Below, in pieces: positions 1-10,698 of a stretch of 64,000 bases of DNA (its first letter is position 1; each line of letters opens with the position of its first letter). This stretch comes from Nelumbo lutea (taxonomy: Eukaryota; Streptophyta; Magnoliopsida; Proteales; Nelumbonaceae). Where the stretch lies: positions 56,942,422 through 57,006,421 of the forward strand of contig JAKGHH010000004.1 of the NCBI GenBank assembly GCA_022828595.1, read 5' to 3'. Position numbers and translations under genes: made by a program. The notes below the pieces were generated by a model. That model had not been told where the DNA came from, did not search any database, and saw nothing but the letters and a program-made list of their open reading frames with translations.

Positions 1-944
1 TCAGTATGGTCTGGTTAGATGGAAGCTTCTTGAGAATGTCACGTCACTCAGACGCAAGTTATTTCATAGCGAGCTATCCTTGCCGCGAGCTACTTTGTAT
101 TAAGCTCTTAGGGGTACTTCGAGGTGACCCTCATCAAGGTTGGTCTCTGGGGCAGTTCTTCTGCCTAGGTGCTGGAGCGAGCTGGTTTCCCTAGCTTGCG
201 AGGTGAAATAATCTTGGAGTATTCCCTTCTTAGTAGCTCGGGGGACCTGGAGCTCGCGTTGTAGCGAGCTCCTTCTATAGAGAGCCATGATGCGGTGAGC
301 TGTTCTACAAACTCGTTACCTGGTCGCGATCAAGCCATGCTGCTAAGCTGTTGCTCATGCTCAATCAGGTCCACGTGTCATCATCTCAGTAGGTCGGGTC
401 AAATCATCCTCCATCATAAATGCCTGTGCGGGAATCAGGGGATTTTCTGACTTTTTGAATACCGAAAATGTGCTAAAGCAGCTCTTAACTCCGGATGTCA
501 TGCAGCCGTCATTACCTCAATCATGGAATGCGTGCAACCAGTCACATTTTGGTTTCAGAAGGCGTGCGGTCAGCTTGACTGTGAACCATCAGATCTGCCT
601 CGATCGGGGCCGTTGATTCGAGGGCATAGTGTCTATAAATAGGAGGACCCCCTGGGCCTTATTTCCTTTCATGCCATCTTTCTACCTTCGGATTCTAAGG
701 TCGCGCATTCATCTAGTCTACCCGAGTTCCTCAGTTTACTTCATTACATCTTTTCCGGTGAGTCCCAATCACTGAATCATGTTTGCGTACCCATACCATA
801 CCTACCTCTGGGCAATAACTAGGACGACGATGCTCCCTCGAGCTCGGGGGAGCTTGGGAGTAGGTCCCGGAGGCTCGGGAGATCTCTGTTGATGTAGCAT
901 CTACTTCTCGGGGGAGGGAGCCTAACACTTTCGGCCCTTCCTCC
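1..944. other. 3' non-coding part of Tat/Retand-type gypsy element; leader of its antisense gene
   Basis: No ORF of note lies here. The stretch is GC-richer than the AT-rich middle of the window and continues directly into the antisense gene at 945. Relative to the minus-strand pol further right it is the 3' region, so the 3' LTR is expected here or beyond the left edge; I could not find its boundary. A TATA box at 634 and a possible 5'-UTR splice donor (GTGAGT at 758) suggest this is mainly promoter and leader of the antisense gene. Confidence 0.5.
634..641 (+). promoter_or_regulatory. TATA box of the antisense accessory gene
   Basis: TATAAATA sits 311 bases upstream of the ATG at 945, in a GC-rich context and in the correct orientation to transcribe the plus-strand accessory gene. 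A CCACGTGTCATC motif (G-box-like) lies about 260 bases further upstream, near 370. The promoter role is inferred from position and motif only. Confidence 0.5.
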
Positions 945-1550
945 ATGACGACGGAGAGACTCAGGTCTCTAATCCGCTATTTTCACCTCCCTAGGGACCT
1001 GGCCTACAGCCTCCCCACTAGCAACTTTCCTTGGGAGCATGGTCCCAATGGCATAGTTATCTTCTAGGAATAGCTCGAGGCTGGCCTGCGTCTCCCCTTG
1101 AACCCCTTAATAGTGGAGGTGCTAAACCATTTTAATGTCACCATCAATCAGCTTCATCCCAACGCTATTCAGAACATGGTTGGGACTATATCTTTGTGTT
1201 ATGAGTATTTTCTTCCCTTGAACCTTGACACTTTTTCCTCTATTCTTTGTATAAAAAATGCCACTCCTGGGGTTCCACCAGAGAGACGCTTTTACTACCT
1301 CTCTCCCCGCCACGTTTATAAGCTCTTGTACGAGCTACCGAATAAGATTCCCGTTTGGAAGCGGGATTATTTTGTGGTCCGTAACCCGAGGGGTGGCCCT
1401 TCCCCACTTCTTGGAGGGGCGCCATCCAGGACCCCGGAGCCGAGTTGGATCCCAAAACTCGGAAAATGATGCTATCCTGGGCATCAGTAGGCTTCCTCTG
1501 TTCGGACTGCTTGACCGAGGAGAAGCTCGTGCAGGCCAGCCTGAGTTTGG

Positions 1551-1654
1551 GTAGGTTATCTTTTTAGGTCGCGTAGTGTCTTGTAGTAATATTGCGTGTA
1601 TACATGTACTTTATTCTTTATCGAAATGATATATTGTGGTTTCTTTTTTGGCAG
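1551..1654 (+). other. Predicted intron 1 of the antisense gene
   Basis: The donor GTAGGT follows the open segment ending SLSLG, and the acceptor is a T-rich tract ending TTTTTTGGCAG. The intron is 104 bases and T-rich, like plant introns. Downstream, reading resumes at ATGTCTAGTG with a Lys/Arg-rich then Pro-rich segment interrupted by one TAG. Predicted from sequence only. Confidence 0.5.
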
Positions 1655-2044
1655 CCATCATGTCTAGTGTTGATTCGCGTCGCTTCCTTTCGAGTAACTA
1701 GAAGCGCAAAGCGAAGAGGTCACGCCCGGACCGGACTCCCACTTCTGGGGGTACTAAGTTCAGGTTTGCTGAACCAGATTTCACCTCTCCACCACCCGAA
1801 GTTCTGTTGCCTCCATCTGAAGGGGGTGCTGGTGCGTCCAGCCTTGAGGAGGGCGAACTCCCGCAGTAAGAGGTGGTCCCCCCAGGTCCTTCTCAGCCGT
1901 TTCCCTACCTACGGTTCCAGTGGGGAACTGGGAGGGTGTGAATGACTTCGTTGTGGCTCGTCGGAGGAGCTGAAGAGCGATCTGCAATGAAGAGCCGAAG
2001 AGCTTGGGGATCTTGCCGCGCTTGCCGCCTCTCACTATATGGTG

Positions 2045-2118
2045 GTAAGTGGTCCTTCTCTTCTCCTTCGTCTTTCGCTTCCTTTTGCTGTCCTTTGACT
2101 CCAGTCTCTTGTTGGCAG
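2045..2118 (+). other. Predicted intron 2 of the antisense gene
   Basis: A consensus donor GTAAGT at 2045 and a T/C-rich tract ending TTGTTGGCAG at 2118 bound 74 bases. Removing it joins ...LAALAASHYMV to VNTAIHAMALQM in one frame, which supports a real splice pair. Confidence 0.5.
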
Positions 2119-3117
2119 GTGAACACCGCCATACACGCCATGGCCCTCCAGATGCACGTCCACTCCTGCGATGCTCGTAATTAGAAGGTCAACGTTTAGA
2201 AGCTCCAGGGCGAGCTCGACCGGACTCGGGGCCAGCTCCTTCACACTCGCAAGGGGAGCGAGTCCCAGGAGCTGCTCGTCTGAGACCAGGAGGCACAAAT
2301 TGCTAGGCTTTCTGAAGAGAGCGCACGCTACAGGGAGGAGTTGTTGAGGGTGGCAGCGGAGAGGGAGCTCCTTCGCCAACAGGTTCGGGACTTGGAGTCC
2401 ACTCTTTTGGATTGAACTCGGAACTTCGATAACATGGTGGAGGTTGAGCGGGAGAGATCGGTTTGGGACTTCAAGGACTTCTAGGAGTATCACGACCTCC
2501 AGGTGGAGTATGGCTTGAGCTCGTACCGCTCTGGATTCAAGCTCTGCCGCTGGTTGGTCCGAAAGAAATTTTTCGGGCTCAATCTTGACGGCATCACTAT
2601 GAAGGGCCTGTCTCCCGAGACGATGAACCAGGCGAAGGAGGAAGATCCTGACTCCTTGGAGGACGAGGACGAGGTGGACCCCTAAGGCTGGTGGCATCGA
2701 TTTTCTGCTTTGATTTCTGGTGGCTCCCGGGTGCCATAAACCCAGTCTTGAAAAGATCATTGTTGGGCGGTTGTGCCCTTTTTACCTTCTACTGAACTTT
2801 CTCGAGCTGTTTTGCTCGTTTTTTTTTTGAAACAATAATGAAATTTCTTTTCTTCTTCTAAGTATGGTGTGCTCTTTTTATTTTTGCTAAATGGATATCA
2901 TCACTTCGAGCTATTAGGGCTACATACCTGAAATAGGACCTTTCGGCAGTTATGTTTAAGGCATCCCTATAGTATACCGTGGAGTGGTTACCATGTATGC
3001 CCAAACTATACGTTTGTTGCTTATACCTTAGTTCAACCAATGTGGCGAGACGAACCATGCTTCGTGGGGTTTAAACCCGAGCTGCCTACGCCTCTGATAT
3101 TTCATACTTTGCCTTCG

Positions 3118-3420
3118 TCACTGAAGCGGCTAAGTCTTTCCCGATGCCGAGGTCTTTGTTAGCTCGGTGTTTTAGCCTTTAAGCTGAGGGGGTGACATAG
3201 TCTGCCCTTGAAGTTTGCCCATGTCATAGAGGCGACTAGGTCTTGTTGCGCCAAGGTCGTGTTAGCTCAGTATTTTGGCCCTTAGGCTCCGGGAGTGACT
3301 CATGGTCCAGTAAGTAGTTTGCCCATGCCATGGAGGCGGCTGGGTCTTGTTGCACCGAGGTCGTGTTAGTTCGGCATTCTGGCCCTTAGACTTTGAGAGT
3401 GACTCGTGGTCTACTCAGTA
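3118..3420. repeat. 104-bp tandem repeat, about three copies, in the gypsy 3' UTR
   Basis: The phrase AGGTCKTTGTTAGCTCGG (with variants) recurs at 3150, 3254 and 3358, exactly 104 bases apart each time, with similar flanks (GCCCATG...GAGGCGGCT and GAGTGACTC). The array starts right after the pol stop at 3422 in minus-strand terms. Tandem arrays in this untranslated region are known from Tat-lineage elements. Confidence 0.75.
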
Positions 3421-4354
3421 GTTACAGGTAATATTGCCTTAAGTTGACAATATTCCATGCCCGAGGTACTTGTTTCCCTTTAAGGGTTTCGGGCTCGTAT
3501 GTTCCTTCCCCGAGCACCCATTTCACTCGATAAGGTCCTTCCCAATTCAGCCCAAGCTTTCCAGCGCCGGGCTCAGGTACCATAACTTTACAAAGGACAA
3601 GGTCACCGACGCAGAGGTTCCGCTTCTTGACCCTGGCGTTATAGTACCGAGGTTGGTCGAGGTTGGTACGTAGCTCGTCTTCATTTGCCTTGTCATTGTA
3701 TGCTTCCAGTTATAGCAAGGGAACCTCAATCTCAGCTGGGATGACTGCTTCGGTGCCGTAGGTGAGGTTGAAGGGAGTTTCTCCCATGGTGGTCTTCTCT
3801 GTGCTTCGATAAGCCCATAGAACGCTTGGTAGCTTATCTGCCCATAGTCCTTTAGCTCAGTCTAGGCGCATTTTGAGTCTGCGAAGAATAGCTATGTTCG
3901 TAACCTCTGCTTGACTGTTTGCTTGAGGATGTGCGACCGAAATAAAGTTCTGTTGGATCCCCATGTATTGACACCAGTTTTGGAACTTGATGTCCTCGAA
4001 CTGTTTACCATTATCAGAAATCAATACTCGAGGTAACCCAAAGCGGCACACTATGTTCTTCCAAAAGAAGTTCTGAATGTTTCGGGCTATGATTGTTACA
4101 TGGGGTTCGACTTCTACCCATTTGGTGAAATAATCTACTACGACCATTAGGAACTCCCTCTGGCTTGTTGCTAGTGGAAACGGTCCAAGTATATCGATGC
4201 CCCATTGTGCAAAAGGCCATAGGCTAGTGAGATACTTGAGATCGGTAATGGGATGATGGTGGATGTTGGCATGCCTTTAGAACTTGTCACATTTTCTAAC
4301 AAGCTCAATGGCGTCTACTTTCATCGTTGGCCAACAATATCCCAGTCATAGTGC

Positions 4355-4480
4355 TTTTTGGGCGAGGGCCCTGCCCCCCAAGTGTCCACTGCACAGACCT
4401 TCATGAGTGTCGCGGAGTACGAGCTTGGCTTTTGTATACCCATAGGATATTTTTGGGCGAGGGCCCTGCCCCCCAAGTGT
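4355..4480. repeat. Pair of identical 31-bp direct repeats inside the integrase zinc-binding domain
   Basis: The same 31 bases (TTTTTGGGCGAGGGCCCTGC followed by CCCCCAAGTGT) occur at 4355-4385 and 4450-4480. The first encodes the normal HLGGRALAQK stretch on the minus strand. The second is read in another frame (TLGGQGPRPK) and interrupts the sequence just after LPYLRCL, so it looks like a small templated insertion. Confidence 0.85.
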
Positions 4481-4675
4481 TCGCAAGCAACGCAAGTAGG
4501 GAAGCGTGTAGGATCTTTGGTATAGCCGTTCGTCTATTATGACATATTTGGCCGCCTGATGTTCTATCCTCCTAGCGGCGTTGCGGTTCGCAGGGAGGGT
4601 CCCATGTAGCAGGAAGCTCATGAGTGGGTCGATCTAGCTTGGCTCCACTTGAATGACAGGAGCAACCTCCTCTGC

Positions 4676-4691
4676 CCCCCCCCCCCCCCCC
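4676..4691. repeat. Poly-C run in the gypsy pol remnant
   Basis: About sixteen consecutive C bases lie in the linker between RNase H and integrase. A homopolymer of this length may be a slippage product or an assembly uncertainty. Confidence 0.6.
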
Positions 4692-5037
4692 CGAGAATGC
4701 TAGGCCACGGCAGGTCCTCTATGTACATGGTCCTCATGATGTTATCGCTGGTGCTGGCTATCCGGGATAGGGTGTCAGCCTCAGTGTTCTCCAATCTTGG
4801 GATTTGCCTGATGAAATATGACTAGAAGTTGAGCAGGGCCTCCTGTACTTTGGCTAAGTAGGCAATCATAGTCGGTTCGTGAGCTTCGTATTCTCTTGTG
4901 ACCTGATTGACCACGAGCTAGGAGTTGCTGCAGATGATAATGTGCTTGGCTTTCATTTCTTTGGCTAGAGATAGCCCGGCTATCAACGCTTCATACTCCG
5001 CTTCATTGTTGGATGCCACGAACTTGAAGCACATTGT

Positions 5038-6571
5038 CTTTGATGTACCAATCCGTGAGATCCTTAGCGGGGGTCAAAACCTGGGTATGTTGAGACAGTC
5101 CGAGAATTCATCTGAGTGGGTGATCATAGTGACAGGGTGAACCCCTTTGTTAGACAAAGGTAATGATCGGGGATGCACTCTCACTGATGGAAACCAAGAC
5201 TGCTGGCAGCCAATTTCAATCGTTGAGATTTGTTTTGCAAAATATATTTTATATGAGATATAAAAATATATAAACTATGGTTTCAAAATGATTTGCAAAA
5301 AGTTTTAATTCCCGGGATCCATACATGAGAGAGTGTAGCACTGTTCCTTGTAGCCGAGGGAGAGGTCCTCTCTTGCTGGGCAGTGTATGATCATTATGGG
5401 CTGAGAAGTTAAGTGTAAGACCATTAAGGATAATACCTGATGGGCTAATCTTGCATCTGCCCACAGTCCCAGGGTGTTACAAGGTGGCTTGGCCTACGGA
5501 CCAATTAGGGTAAGTGTTGGGCCCATAGAGCCCATCTGATGGGTTTCAGGGGGTGCACTGTCCATAATAGTGTATTCGGCCAGGCCTTGTAACAAAGGCT
5601 GGGCTGAACCCATGTGGCTGATGTGTAGATCAATGTTTGGGTCCCACGCCATACAAGGAAGCCCAACTGGGTAGCAGTTTGGAAGGCTAAATGAATACAT
5701 AACCCTAAATGGGCCTTAAGCCCATTTCGAATTGGGCTAATTTGATTAGTCACTTAAGGGGCGAATTCTAACATAAGATCAGTTGATAGGATTGGGCCCA
5801 CACCCTATCTACTTAGAGAGTCCAAGATCTGAATAAGATTTAGATCTGGAAACTTCCTAATTAGATTAGGAGATGACTGATCTAATCTGTAGATAAGATA
5901 AGGGTTATCCCTTATTTTAAAGGGACTTCTAATCCAGATATGATTTGGGTTAGCAACTCCTAATGGGATTAGGAACTGATCCCTTTAAATCTATAAAAGG
6001 AAGAAGGGGCGGTAGCCTTTAGACACAACCGACAACCACCAGCAATAGTCTTGTCTTCAGAGCTGAAACCACAGAAGAGAGAATTCTGCGCCTTGCAAAT
6101 ACTCTCTTGCCACCTCCTTCTTGTAGTCGCCGCCTACAGCAGTTCGATCTCCATTCCTTGGGAGAAATCAAGATTGGATCTTGATTCCAATCTTTTGGAG
6201 AAAAGATTGGTAGGAGTTGTATTCACAAGCCGTCCAGGTGATTCTTGAGAAGGATCAAGTTCTTTTGGAAGAACGTTGCTGATTCTGCTCCACCCTACAC
6301 TGCACCATCTTCAGTGGGAGCAGATATTGGATCCTACCTTGGGCGTGAACACCTCCATTGAGAGATATTGTTTCTCTATATCAGGTATTATTTCTCCCTA
6401 CTCCGTTTGGTTCAGATCTGGTTCAGTTTATGGTTCAAGAATGATCATTGAAAATATGATTTTTTAAATAGGGAATTCGATTCCCAGTTGAAGGGAGAAA
6501 AAAATTTTTGAAATTCGTCCCCTTATTCCACAATCTTTGGGCTTCCATGTGATGGATTTTATATCACTTCA
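5038..6571 (+). repeat. 5' LTR of C1, missing its first ~420 bp
   Basis: It aligns with 12571-14116 of the 3' LTR. Upstream of about 5038 the sequence becomes gypsy RNase H; a TGTCTTTGAT stretch fits both partners at the junction. It ends in ...TATATCACTTCA immediately before the PBS. The GGGCCTTAAGCCCA-type inverted motifs and the R/U5 region are all present. Confidence 0.85.
5993..6000 (+). promoter_or_regulatory. LTR TATA box of C1 (5' LTR)
   Basis: TATAAAAG lies 570 bases before the LTR end, preceded by CCCTTTAAATC. The same motif is at 13522 in the 3' LTR and in C3's LTRs (43587 and 51124), consistent with the element's RNA polymerase II promoter. Confidence 0.6.
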
Positions 6572-6572
6572 G

Positions 6573-6584
6573 TGGTATCAGAGC
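6573..6584 (+). other. Primer binding site (initiator Met-tRNA type) of C1
   Basis: TGGTATCAGAGC directly follows the LTR end with a one-base spacer. This is the usual plant copia PBS, complementary to the 3' end of initiator methionine tRNA. Confidence 0.9.
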
Positions 6585-8364
6585 GAGGTTCAAATCTTGA
6601 ATCATTCTGTTTCAGATCTGAACCTGCGCAAATAGGGAGAAGGCATTCTACCCAATTTGCGTAGACATGGGTTTTGGGAAATTTGTTCCCAAAACAGATG
6701 AGCAAATAATCTGAAATTAACTTTAAATAAATCTGATTATTATTTAGAATAGTTCTTTATAATTTTCTTGATTTATGGGCTGTTCGTACAAGAGGAGATT
6801 GAATCTTGGTTTGCGTAGGGAGAACTACAAGATTTGCAGTTTATTGAATTTATTTATTACATTTGGTCTGTAAATACTTTTTTTTTTTTTTTAGACTCAA
6901 TGTATAGGCATTCGATCTGATGTAATAATTAATAAAAATAGGATTTCTATTTAATTTTATTTTTGGATCGAAGATGGCGGCGTAGAGAAGGAGATTTTGC
7001 AGATGGGACATTCGCTATCTACGATTTGCAGTTTGTGAAATTGCAATCTGTGATCTAACCTTTGTTTTGCAAGATGGAGTGTGCGAACAGCCCTGATTAA
7101 CCGATTCTTCATTTTCTTTTATCAGTTATTTAATTTCAGATTATTTTCTTGAATTTAGGATTTAATTAAAGATCAAACCCTAGACCCATTCGAACCAAGA
7201 TTGGTTCAAACTGTTTGGACCAATTCTAGGGTTTAATCAAGGCTGAAAGTCAGCCATAATTTTCCCACTAATGGGACTGAGGATTGATATTTAATTAAAT
7301 GGTTAATTCGGCCCAACCTGTAAAGGCCCAGTTTTAAATAGTTAAAACTGCTAAAATCCCACTTCAAAGCATAAAGCTATATGGGCCGAACTGGGTAACC
7401 CTAATTCAGCCCATAAACCTAGATAATATTAAAGGTTAATATTATGAAATTTTAACGGGCTTCCAATGGGCCTTACAGATAATTAATGGATTGGATCAAT
7501 TTATCCCTGCATGAGATGTATGAATGTGTGATGTGCTGCGTACATGGGCCATAAGTACTTGGCCCATGCTCATTCGACAGTGGCTCTTTCGCACACCATG
7601 GCTAAATGCACATCATTGCCATGGTGTCTCTTTTGGTCATTGGATGACCTCTCTCAGTGGTGGGCCCCACACCTAATCAAGAGGTTGCGTGCGAAACCCT
7701 AGCCGATTAAAGGCCCACTGAAATCTGACTTTATGAAAGTCAGTGGGAGCTACTTTGGTTTGACCTAAATCAAACTAGGGCATAATTATTGGTTCCCTCC
7801 AGCTAATATGAGTGCATGTGATAGGGAGATTCAAATGATGAACTCTCTAAAGGCCTTCCATCATTAGCTTGAGGATGGGTCCTTCAGTAATAAGGAAACG
7901 CACCAGAAAATGGGCTATCCATTTGCTGTTGGGCTTGTCTGAGTGTTTCATAAGATGATAGGGCATCATAGACCGATGTGGGAGGAGCTTCACTAGAAAA
8001 TGAGAACTCTCTCACGGTACCTTGGCGTTCATGAATATGATGGGTAAGCACTCACTGGACAGAAAGGTTTACCTGAAAACGGCTCTGAACCTTGTCTGAC
8101 AAAGGCCAAAGGGAAAACTCATATGATGAGTGGATATGATCCTTCACAGAAAGGTGGTGGGGTTATGCAACTGAAACAGTTGGCTCCATGCACCCTATAT
8201 GATTTCCCACATTTCTAGAGACAACCCGTAGTCTCCGTTACTGAGAAAGGAGGGAAATCTCAGAGATGAATAAATGAAAATGGATTGTAGATTAAAATCC
8301 ATATCTGTGAAATGAACATGAATCAAATTAGGTTGTGGACTGATGTTAGCTCTTTTATCAGAAA
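6585..8364 (+). other. Long untranslated leader of C1
   Basis: About 1.78 kb without a supported ORF lies between PBS and gag. The same leader is recognisable in C3 (44583-46358), in X (52228-53885, minus) and in part in C2 (36668-37078, minus). It would hold dimerisation and packaging signals by analogy with other LTR elements; none can be identified by eye. Confidence 0.7.
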
Positions 8365-10698
8365 ATGGCAAACGAATCTTTTGCAAAGCTTCTTGATGAC
8401 AACAAGCTTAAGGGCCCAAACTATGCCGACTGGTACAGCAACCTTATGCTGGTCCTAGCTTCTGAAAAGCTGGACAAAGTGGCAAAGAATCCTACCCTAG
8501 AGCATTTGGGTAACAGGGCTTCAGAAGCCCGAAGGAGAGGCTATCAGGAATGGGAGAAGAAAAACTCCCTAGCCCGGTGTTACATCATTGCCTCCTTGGA
8601 CAACCCAATACAGAGGCAGTTCGATCAGATCGAACTCGCCAAGGACATATTGGACAGTCTGAGAATGATGTATGAAGAGCAGAATCATTCTACTCAACAA
8701 AAGGTTTTGAAACAGTTCATGACCACACAAATGTCCAAGGGCCAACAAGTTCACGACCATTGTTTTCGGATGATGGGTTACATCAAAGAACTGGAGGCTC
8801 TTGGATCCGGGCTGGACCTTTCAACCCAGATAGATGCTATCCTTAATTCTTTGCCTCCTTCCTTTAATCTGTTCATCATGAATTATAACATGAACAAGCT
8901 GAATGTCAGCTTGCAAGAGCTCAGCAATATGTTGCAAAGAGCTAAAGAACTGATTAAAAAGGATGAGCCTGTAGCTACGCTTGTTGAAACTGACAAAACG
9001 GGCAAGAGAAAGAGGAAGGCAAAGAAGCCTCAGAAGAAAGCCACCAAGGGAAAAAGGCAGAAGAAAGACAAAGCATCAGATGCATGTCACTTCTGCAAAA
9101 AGACCGGCCACTGGAAACGGAATTGTCCTGCCTACCTGAAATCCAAGAAAGGGAATTTCGAAACTTGTGTTATAGAAACCAATTTATTGTTAGCTTTTGC
9201 GTCCTGGTGTATTGACTCTGGGGCTTCAACTCATGCGTGTAACTCACTGCAGGGGTTCAAGGTAAGCAGAAGGCTGAGTGAAGGAGAAGTCACTTTCTAC
9301 TTGGGGACTCCTGCAACTGTTGCAGCTGCGGCAATAGGAACCGTGGAGTTAATTTTTAGAGAAGGAAAATTTGTACTCAAAGATTGTCTTTATGTACAAA
9401 ACTTAAGAAGAAATTTGATTTCTGTTTCAAAATTGTGTGCAGATGGTTATTCTGTCTTCTTTAGTAATACGATTACTATTAAAAGAAATAACAGAATCAT
9501 CGCATACGGGGAACTGGAGAACGGTCTCTATGTTCTACATCATTCTCTAGAAACTAACATAACCGAAACTACGTCAACTGAAATCCCCAAGAAGAGAGCT
9601 CGTGATACAGTTAATCCCACGTGTCTGTGGCACTACCGACTTGGCCACATCAGTGTTGACCGAATCACAAGGTTGGTAAAGGATGGTCCTTTGGATTTTC
9701 TAACTGTAGAAGATCTTCCCACCAGTGAGCATTGCCTACAAGGCAAGATGACAAAACAGCCATTTGACGGTAAGTCTGAAAGATGTACATGCACACTTGA
9801 CCTAATACATACTGATGTATGTGGTCCCCTTAGTGTTAGGACACGGAATCAACACGTGTATTTCATCACCTTCACAGATGATTTCTCACAATATGGTTAC
9901 GTGTACTTAATCAGACACAAGTCTGAATCCTTTGAAAAGTTCAAAGAGTTTAGACAAGAGGTCGAGAAACAGTTGGGGAGAGAAATTAAAGCCCTTCGAT
10001 CTGATCGAGGTGGCGAGTATCTCTCTGATGAGTTCAGGGACTACTTAAATGACAATGGGTTAGTATCACAATTAGCTCCTCCTGCTACACCACAACTTAA
10101 CGGTGTTTTAGAGAGGAGGAATAAGACCTTATTGGATATGGTCCGGTCACTTCTCGTACACTTAGAGTTACCCACATCCTTTTGGGGTTACGCATTAGAG
10201 ACTGCGATCTACGTGCTGAATCGGGTTCCAACCAAATCGGTTCCGAACACTCCATATGAACTTTGGACCGGAAAGAAACCAAGTGTCAGACATTTGAAGA
10301 TTTGGGGTTGTCCAACACACGTTAAAAGAACAAGTGCGGACAAGTTGGAATCCAAGACCAGTCGTTGCCTATTTGTAGGCTACCCAAAAGGCTTTGTAGG
10401 TTGCCTTTTCTATGACCCAAGTGAGCAGAAAGTGTTCTGTAGTCGAAATGCCCAGTTCTTGGAGATCGATTATATCCTGGACACCCATCGTCAGGAAATT
10501 GTTCTTGATGAGGAGAGCTCAGGAGCAGTGGGAGATGTCCCACAAGTTCCAGGTAGTGGCCAACCTAGAAGATCCACTCGGGTATCCAGGCCACCAGTCC
10601 ATTATGGTTATGACCAGGATAGTTACCTGGTGGAAACCTTGACTAGCAAGGAGGATCCCGTGACTTACGTGGAAGCTATGTTGGACTTAGATTCCTAG
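8365..10698 (+). pseudogene. C1 copia gag-protease-integrase (777 codons, then premature TAG)
   Basis: This is the first part of the copia polyprotein. Residues 1-200 are the gag domain of the UBN2/Retrotran_gag_2 type. A Lys/Arg-rich stretch precedes the CCHC zinc knuckle (C241, C244, H249, C254). The aspartic protease motif is DSGAS at 284-288. The integrase zinc-binding site has H423, H428 and C457, but its first Cys is Ser454. The integrase core has D484, D547 and E583 (DX35E). The ATG at 8365 follows the same GAAA context as in C3. The frame is uninterrupted up to TAG at 10696-10698, where C3 has CAG; the downstream part stays in the same frame. Gag, protease and integrase would form the virus-like particle and insert cDNA. 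Apart from Ser454 this part could look functional, but the element as a whole is not. Confidence 0.9.

Larger units (their letters stand above)
945..2685 (+). pseudogene. Antisense accessory gene of a Tat-lineage gypsy element (Transposase_28-like), decayed
   Basis: This is the extra gene that Tat-lineage Ty3/gypsy elements (Grande, Retand) carry antisense to gag-pol between pol and the 3' LTR. Databases call the family 'putative gypsy-type transposase', although no transposase activity is established and its role is unknown. From ATG 945 the frame runs into the conserved block GLRLPLNPL (about 1083) and NQLHPN (about 1146), but TAG codons at 1065 and 1071 break it. A frameshift lies between about 1440 and 1500, after which TEEKLVQASLSLG is read in another frame. 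Two plant-like introns are visible: 1551-1654 (GTAGGT...TTGGCAG) and 2045-2118 (GTAAGT...TTGGCAG). Then come a charged coiled-coil stretch (about 2190-2420, several stops) and the conserved end YGLSSYRSGFKLCRWLVRKK to an acidic tail and TAA at 2683. The pol on the other strand converges on it. Family assignment is fairly sure; function is not. Confidence 0.72.
3422..5037 (-). pseudogene. Ty3/gypsy (Tat/Retand type) pol remnant: RNase H end and integrase
   Basis: Reading the minus strand from 5037 down, one sees the end of the second RNase H-like domain (SNNEAEYEALIAGLSLAKEM, about 5020-4960), a linker, the integrase zinc-binding domain (about 4430-4270), the integrase core with catalytic Asp in GIDILGPFP (about 4195), Asp in ISDNGKQF (about 4014) and Glu in SQAEVTN (about 3905), then the C-terminal part with [11 protein letters not shown] (about 3770) and PRAWNIVNLR before TAA at 3422-3424. 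Damage includes several stops, loss of the last zinc-binding Cys (KCDKF then stop), a 31-bp duplicated segment in the zinc-binding domain and a 16-C run near 4676-4691. Reverse transcriptase and gag are missing because a copia element joins at about 5037. Family assignment is firm. Confidence 0.88.

Noticed and set aside
1098..1469. 123-codon ORF as a separate host gene
   Set aside because: Its start is a TTG and the frame continues upstream through two stops to conserved residues. It is one exon of the decayed accessory gene.
2035..2760. 241-codon minus-strand ORF
   Set aside because: It is the shadow of the plus-strand coiled-coil and C-terminal region of the antisense gene, which carries the recognisable family motifs.
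3118..3420. CRISPR-like array from regular repeats
   Set aside because: The repeats are contiguous 104-bp tandem units without unique spacers, in a plant retrotransposon.
4676..4691. G-quadruplex-like regulatory element
   Set aside because: A plain C homopolymer in a decayed gene is better explained by slippage or assembly error; a similar run near 31905 also lies in non-functional sequence.
6573..6584. tRNA gene suggested by TGGTATCAGAGC
   Set aside because: Only the primer-binding complement of a tRNA 3' end is present; no cloverleaf surrounds it.
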